A DNA stretch of 33,566 nt from RGIG5612 sp045601405. GTDB taxonomy: Bacteria; Bacillota; Clostridia; Lachnospirales; Lachnospiraceae. The stretch lies in NCBI GenBank assembly GCA_045601405.1, contig JAZRZO010000079.1, forward strand, positions 1 to 33,566, in the 5' to 3' direction. The notes under the pieces are model-generated. The model was not told where the DNA came from. It worked only from the letters and a program-made list of their open reading frames with translations, and did not search any database. Position numbers and translations under genes: made by a program. Shown here in pieces: positions 32,302-33,566 of this stretch (positions are counted from its first letter, which is position 1; each line of letters begins with the position of its first letter).

Positions 32302-33107
32302 GTCAGTTTTATCCGGTCACGTCAGTGATCAACAAGCTTGATCCCAGGGTCAAGCTGTTTGGCGTAGTGATCTATATCGCTGCTGTGTTTATCGTCAACA
32401 ATATCCTGGGGCTGGCATATATAGCGGCTGCGCTTGCAGTTATCCTGATACTCAGCAAGGTGCCGCTGAGACATATACTAAAGGGTATGAGATTTCTGTG
32501 GGTGCTGGTAATGGTTGCCATATTCTTCAACCTCATGTTCAGCGACGGAGATATAATATGGAGGTGGTGGATCTTTCACATGAGCCGCCAGGGCATCCTC
32601 AGAGCGGCGTTCTTTGCCGTCAGGCTGGTACTGGTGGTTATCGGTTCTGCTATGCTTACATACACCACAACGCCAACAAATCTTACAGCCGGTCTTGAAA
32701 AAATATTCAAGCCCTTAAATAAGATCCGCTTCCCCGGGCACGAGATAGCGATGATGATGAGCATAGCTTTAAGATTTATCCCAATACTTGCGGAGGAGAT
32801 AAATAAGATAATGAACGCGCAGCTGGCGCGCGGAGCGGCCTTCGATTCCGGCGGGATGATAGTTAAAGCAAAGGGAATGGTACCTGTCATGGTGCCGCTG
32901 TTCATCTCAGCGTTCAGGAGGGCATCGAATCTGGCAACGGCCATGGAATCCCGGTGCTATTCCGGAGGCGAGGGAAGGACAAAGATGTATCCGCTGGAAT
33001 ATCATAAAAGAGATTATGTCGCGTATGCAATCTGCGTCCTGTTTTTGCTCTCAGCAGTCGGTCTGCGAATACTTATGAATCACTATATAAGCTGGGGAAC
33101 GATCTGA
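32280..33107 (+). CDS. ecfT: ECF transporter transmembrane subunit EcfT
   Basis: This 275 aa membrane scaffold has several hydrophobic helices. The two coupling-helix motifs are visible: ARG at 183-185 (QLARGAAFDSGG) and ESR at 223-225 (ATAMESRCYSGG), which contact the two ATPases. It opens GQFYPVTSVINKLDPRVKLF, the conserved N-terminus. The start lies inside ecfA2. In most Firmicutes truA, rplM and rpsI follow; here a terminator and non-coding sequence follow instead. Confidence 0.92.
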   Translation: MFRDITIGQFYPVTSVINKLDPRVKLFGVVIYIAAVFIVNNILGLAYIAAALAVILILSKVPLRHILKGMRFLWVLVMVAIFFNLMFSDGDIIWRWWIFHMSRQGILRAAFFAVRLVLVVIGSAMLTYTTTPTNLTAGLEKIFKPLNKIRFPGHEIAMMMSIALRFIPILAEEINKIMNAQLARGAAFDSGGMIVKAKGMVPVMVPLFISAFRRASNLATAMESRCYSGGEGRTKMYPLEYHKRDYVAYAICVLFLLSAVGLRILMNHYISWGTI

Positions 33108-33133
33108 TACAAAAAAGATCAACAGTTGGAGTT

Positions 33134-33170
33134 AAGCACTTTTCGCGCGTGAAATGCGGAAAGTGCTTTT
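33134..33170 (+). terminator. Terminator after ecfT
   Basis: AAGCACTTT (33134-33142) pairs with AAAGTGCTT (33160-33168) around a 17-nt loop, followed by a short T-run (TTTT including the stem end). It marks the end of the ecf operon. Confidence 0.65.
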
Positions 33171-33466
33171 ATGTTATATGTGTTTTTGGAATTATCTATT
33201 AAATGTGCCGTCAGGTATAATCAGACAAACAATTTGGCAGTAAAATAGAAAAGAAGAGATTAATATGGAAATGACAAAAATAAGAGGTTTTGGCTTCCGT
33301 GGCTATTCTGATATGTATCATCTTCATTAAGGAATATCCGGAAGAGGGGCTTACGAAATCAGCGGCAGAACTTATGGGAGAAAAGTAAACCGGCTATGTG
33401 ATCGGGAAATTTGCGAAATGATCACCGTAGGGTAAAGTTTTTGTAGGAAAATTTAATAGATATAAG
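33171..33466 (+). other. Non-coding or decayed stretch with frame remnants
   Basis: No convincing gene is seen. A 21-codon ORF from ATG 33265 (MEMTKIRGFGFRGYSDMYHL) stops at 33330. In another frame the same DNA reads a hydrophobic run and then KEYPEEGLTKSAAELMGEK before a stop at 33386. A TATAAT at 33216-33221 has no good -35. This may be the debris of a small membrane protein. Confidence 0.35.
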
Positions 33467-33532
33467 GAAAGCACCGGGATCCTGTGATAGGATTTAAGTT
33501 GCGAAACCGATAATCCAAAGGAGGGTGCTTTC
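33467..33532. repeat. Inverted repeat enclosing the start region of the last ORF
   Basis: GAAAGCACC (33467-33475) and GGTGCTTTC (33524-33532) are exact inverted repeats; the second ends right before the ATG and overlaps the ribosome site. Inside are ATCCT/AGGAT (33479-33493). It could hide the start codon in RNA or mark an insertion-sequence end. Confidence 0.5.
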
Positions 33533-33566
33533 ATGATCAATAGTATACAACAGTTTTGCCAGGATG
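33533..33566 (+). CDS. Start of an ORF cut by the window edge, possibly a transposase
   Basis: Eleven codons are visible (MINSIQQFCQD) behind AAAGGAGGG. The opening vaguely resembles ISLre2-type transposases, but this is too short to prove. The inverted repeat just upstream fits a mobile-element end. Confidence 0.35.
   Translation, partial: MINSIQQFCQD

Noticed and set aside
30566..33107. Dedicated cobalt transporter (cbiO/cbiQ)
   Set aside because: Two different ATPases with EcfA1/EcfA2 signatures and no CbiM/CbiN gene point to the shared energising module instead.

Overview
This window is a chromosomal segment from a low- to mid-GC Clostridia-type Firmicute, most likely a Lachnospiraceae-like gut anaerobe. 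The assignment rests on the S10-spc-alpha ribosomal protein order with adk, map and infA after secY, a zinc-ribbon S14 and a Cys-type L36, an enlarged L17, butyrate kinase, a clostripain-like protease, a DUF1292 protein and strong AGGAGG ribosome binding sites. No tRNA, rRNA or CRISPR array was seen.

Left flank (1-12150). The left edge carries the first 21 codons of a minus-strand IS1202/ISNCY-like transposase. Next come a DUF1846 gene with putP (Na+/proline symporter), a minus-strand pair of GT2 glycosyltransferase and SAM methyltransferase, a small ORF followed by a membrane-anchored C11 (clostripain) protease, an AEC-family permease, a DUF1292 protein, butyrate kinase, a decayed protein fragment and a LysR regulator. 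Three copies of a structured interspersed repeat lie between these genes. Two full copies fold as long hairpins with compensatory base changes, and a half copy lies on the other side of the AEC gene.

Core (12187-28290). A long structured leader with a candidate attenuator precedes rpsJ. The operon then runs rpsJ-rplC-rplD-rplW-rplB-rpsS-rplV-rpsC-rplP-rpmC-rpsQ-rplN-rplX-rplE-rpsZ-rpsH-rplF-rplR-rpsE-rpmD-rplO-secY-adk-map-infA-rpmJ-rpsM-rpsK-rpsD-rpoA-rplQ and ends at a strong intrinsic terminator. It encodes ribosomal proteins, the Sec channel, adenylate kinase, methionine aminopeptidase, IF-1 and the RNA polymerase alpha subunit, with short or overlapping gaps. The main exceptions are a 266-nt spacer between rpsH and rplF that is full of inverted repeats, including a crossed (pseudoknot-like) pair, and a spacer before rpmJ holding a good internal promoter.

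Right flank (28291-33566). An MFS (OxlT-like) transporter with its own promoter and a small zinc-ribbon membrane protein separate rplQ from ecfA1-ecfA2-ecfT, the energy-coupling module of ECF vitamin/metal transporters. The usual followers truA-rplM-rpsI are absent. The right edge instead holds non-coding or decayed sequence and the first 11 codons of an ORF inside an inverted repeat, possibly a second insertion sequence.

No wholly new multi-gene system was recognised. The most promising undescribed signals are RNA/DNA structures: the covarying interspersed hairpins, the rpsH-rplF spacer and the S10 leader.
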